Below, in pieces: positions 4,870-5,068 of a DNA stretch of 5,068 nt. Below the pieces are notes generated by a model that did no database searches, was not told the origin of the DNA, and was given only the letters and a program-made list of their open reading frames with translations. The stretch comes from Clostridia bacterium. Its GTDB lineage: Bacteria > Bacillota > Clostridia > Oscillospirales > Acutalibacteraceae. Every line of letters starts with the position of its first letter. Position 1 is the first letter of the stretch. The DNA is taken from positions 1 to 5,068 of the forward strand of contig JAGBSR010000223.1 in NCBI GenBank assembly GCA_017631745.1, in the 5' to 3' direction. The translations under genes were made by a program, and so were the position numbers.

Positions 4870-5068
4870 TTACTTTCTGAACATTCTGAATAAGGGCAGA
4901 CATGCCCCGAAGAAAGTCTTATAACTCTCACAATAGTCTGCGCTGGACTTGTTTCTCTTGCATCCCCCCGCACGGCATAAGGGATAAAACTGACACCTTT
5001 TGCACTTTTCGGGCACCGCTATGCTCTCTTTGATAAACTCAAAGGCAGTCTTGCTTTTTGCCATCTCT
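4870..5068 (-). CDS. C-terminal SPASM region of a radical SAM maturase, similar to anaerobic sulfatase-maturating enzymes (5' end outside window)
   Basis: The frame is open to the window edge: the codon before the first in-window ATG (5064) is GAG, so that ATG is probably internal. Numbered from it, the protein carries C21-x2-C24-x5-C30-x4-C35 (KCKRCQFYPLCRAGGCKRN), then YCESYKTFF with C45. This matches the auxiliary iron-sulfur cluster motif at the end of SPASM-type radical SAM enzymes, most like anaerobic sulfatase maturases (CxxCx5CxGGC then YCExxKxFF). Those enzymes convert a Cys or Ser in sulfatases to formylglycine. Other SPASM peptide maturases cannot be excluded, because the radical SAM core is outside the window. 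One oddity is the spacing C-R-A-G-G-C, one residue longer than the usual C-R-G-G-C. The stop is TAA, with repeat copy 3 and a bidirectional terminator just beyond. Confidence 0.82.
   Translation of the reverse strand, partial: EMAKSKTAFEFIKESIAVPEKCKRCQFYPLCRAGGCKRNKSSADYCESYKTFFGACLPLFRMFRK

Noticed and set aside
4870..5064. Complete 64-residue small cysteine-rich protein starting at ATG 5064
   Set aside because: The frame stays open to the window edge and the sequence is the normal C-terminal part of SPASM-type radical SAM enzymes, so this is most likely a truncated view of a longer gene.

Overview
The window looks like a chromosomal stretch from a gut-type anaerobic Clostridia, probably near Ruminococcus or other Oscillospiraceae. 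This rests on gene content (a GH4 alpha-galactosidase, a YitT-family membrane protein, the SPASM tail of a radical SAM maturase), AAGGAG-type ribosome binding sites, mid-40s percent GC with frequent CTC/CTT/GGC codons, and short GC-rich dispersed repeats after gene ends. The taxonomic call is inference; there is no rRNA or marker gene here.

Layout. Positions 1-71 hold the last codons of a rightward gene that starts outside the window, followed by a bidirectional terminator (79-119) and a short dispersed repeat (copy 1, 124-181). melA (189-1508, leftward) encodes a cytoplasmic NAD+/metal-dependent GH4 alpha-galactosidase. A 117-bp divergent intergenic region carries candidate promoters for melA and for a rightward two-gene operon: a calcineurin-like metallophosphoesterase with an altered GNHD motif (1626-2990) and a YitT-family membrane protein (3002-3892, start moved to an ATG downstream of a strong RBS). 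Repeat copy 2 (3896-4002, reverse orientation, with a 48-bp insertion) and a terminator (4023-4058) follow. Next is a single AT-rich gene with its own near-consensus extended -10 promoter (4167-4709), encoding an Imm-5-like putative immunity protein. It is followed by a bidirectional terminator (4766-4803), repeat copy 3 (4807-4867) and the C-terminus of a leftward radical SAM/SPASM protein (4870 to the window edge).

The genes do not form one obvious pathway. MelA would release galactose from alpha-galactosides imported by a transporter not in this window. The phosphoesterase and YitT protein are co-transcribed but their substrates are unknown. The immunity-like gene looks like an unlinked acquired singleton.

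The most interesting signal is non-coding. Three copies of a roughly 60-bp element share a CTCGCC start, a TTACTTTTG/CAAAAGTAA-type stem and a CGC(T/A)GATG-type end. Each copy has its GATG end 2-7 bp from the stop codon of the gene reading into it and its CTCGCC end facing a terminator hairpin. The order stop codon, element, hairpin is therefore kept three times on both strands, which suggests either a 3'-UTR RNA element or a terminator-associated MITE-like repeat.
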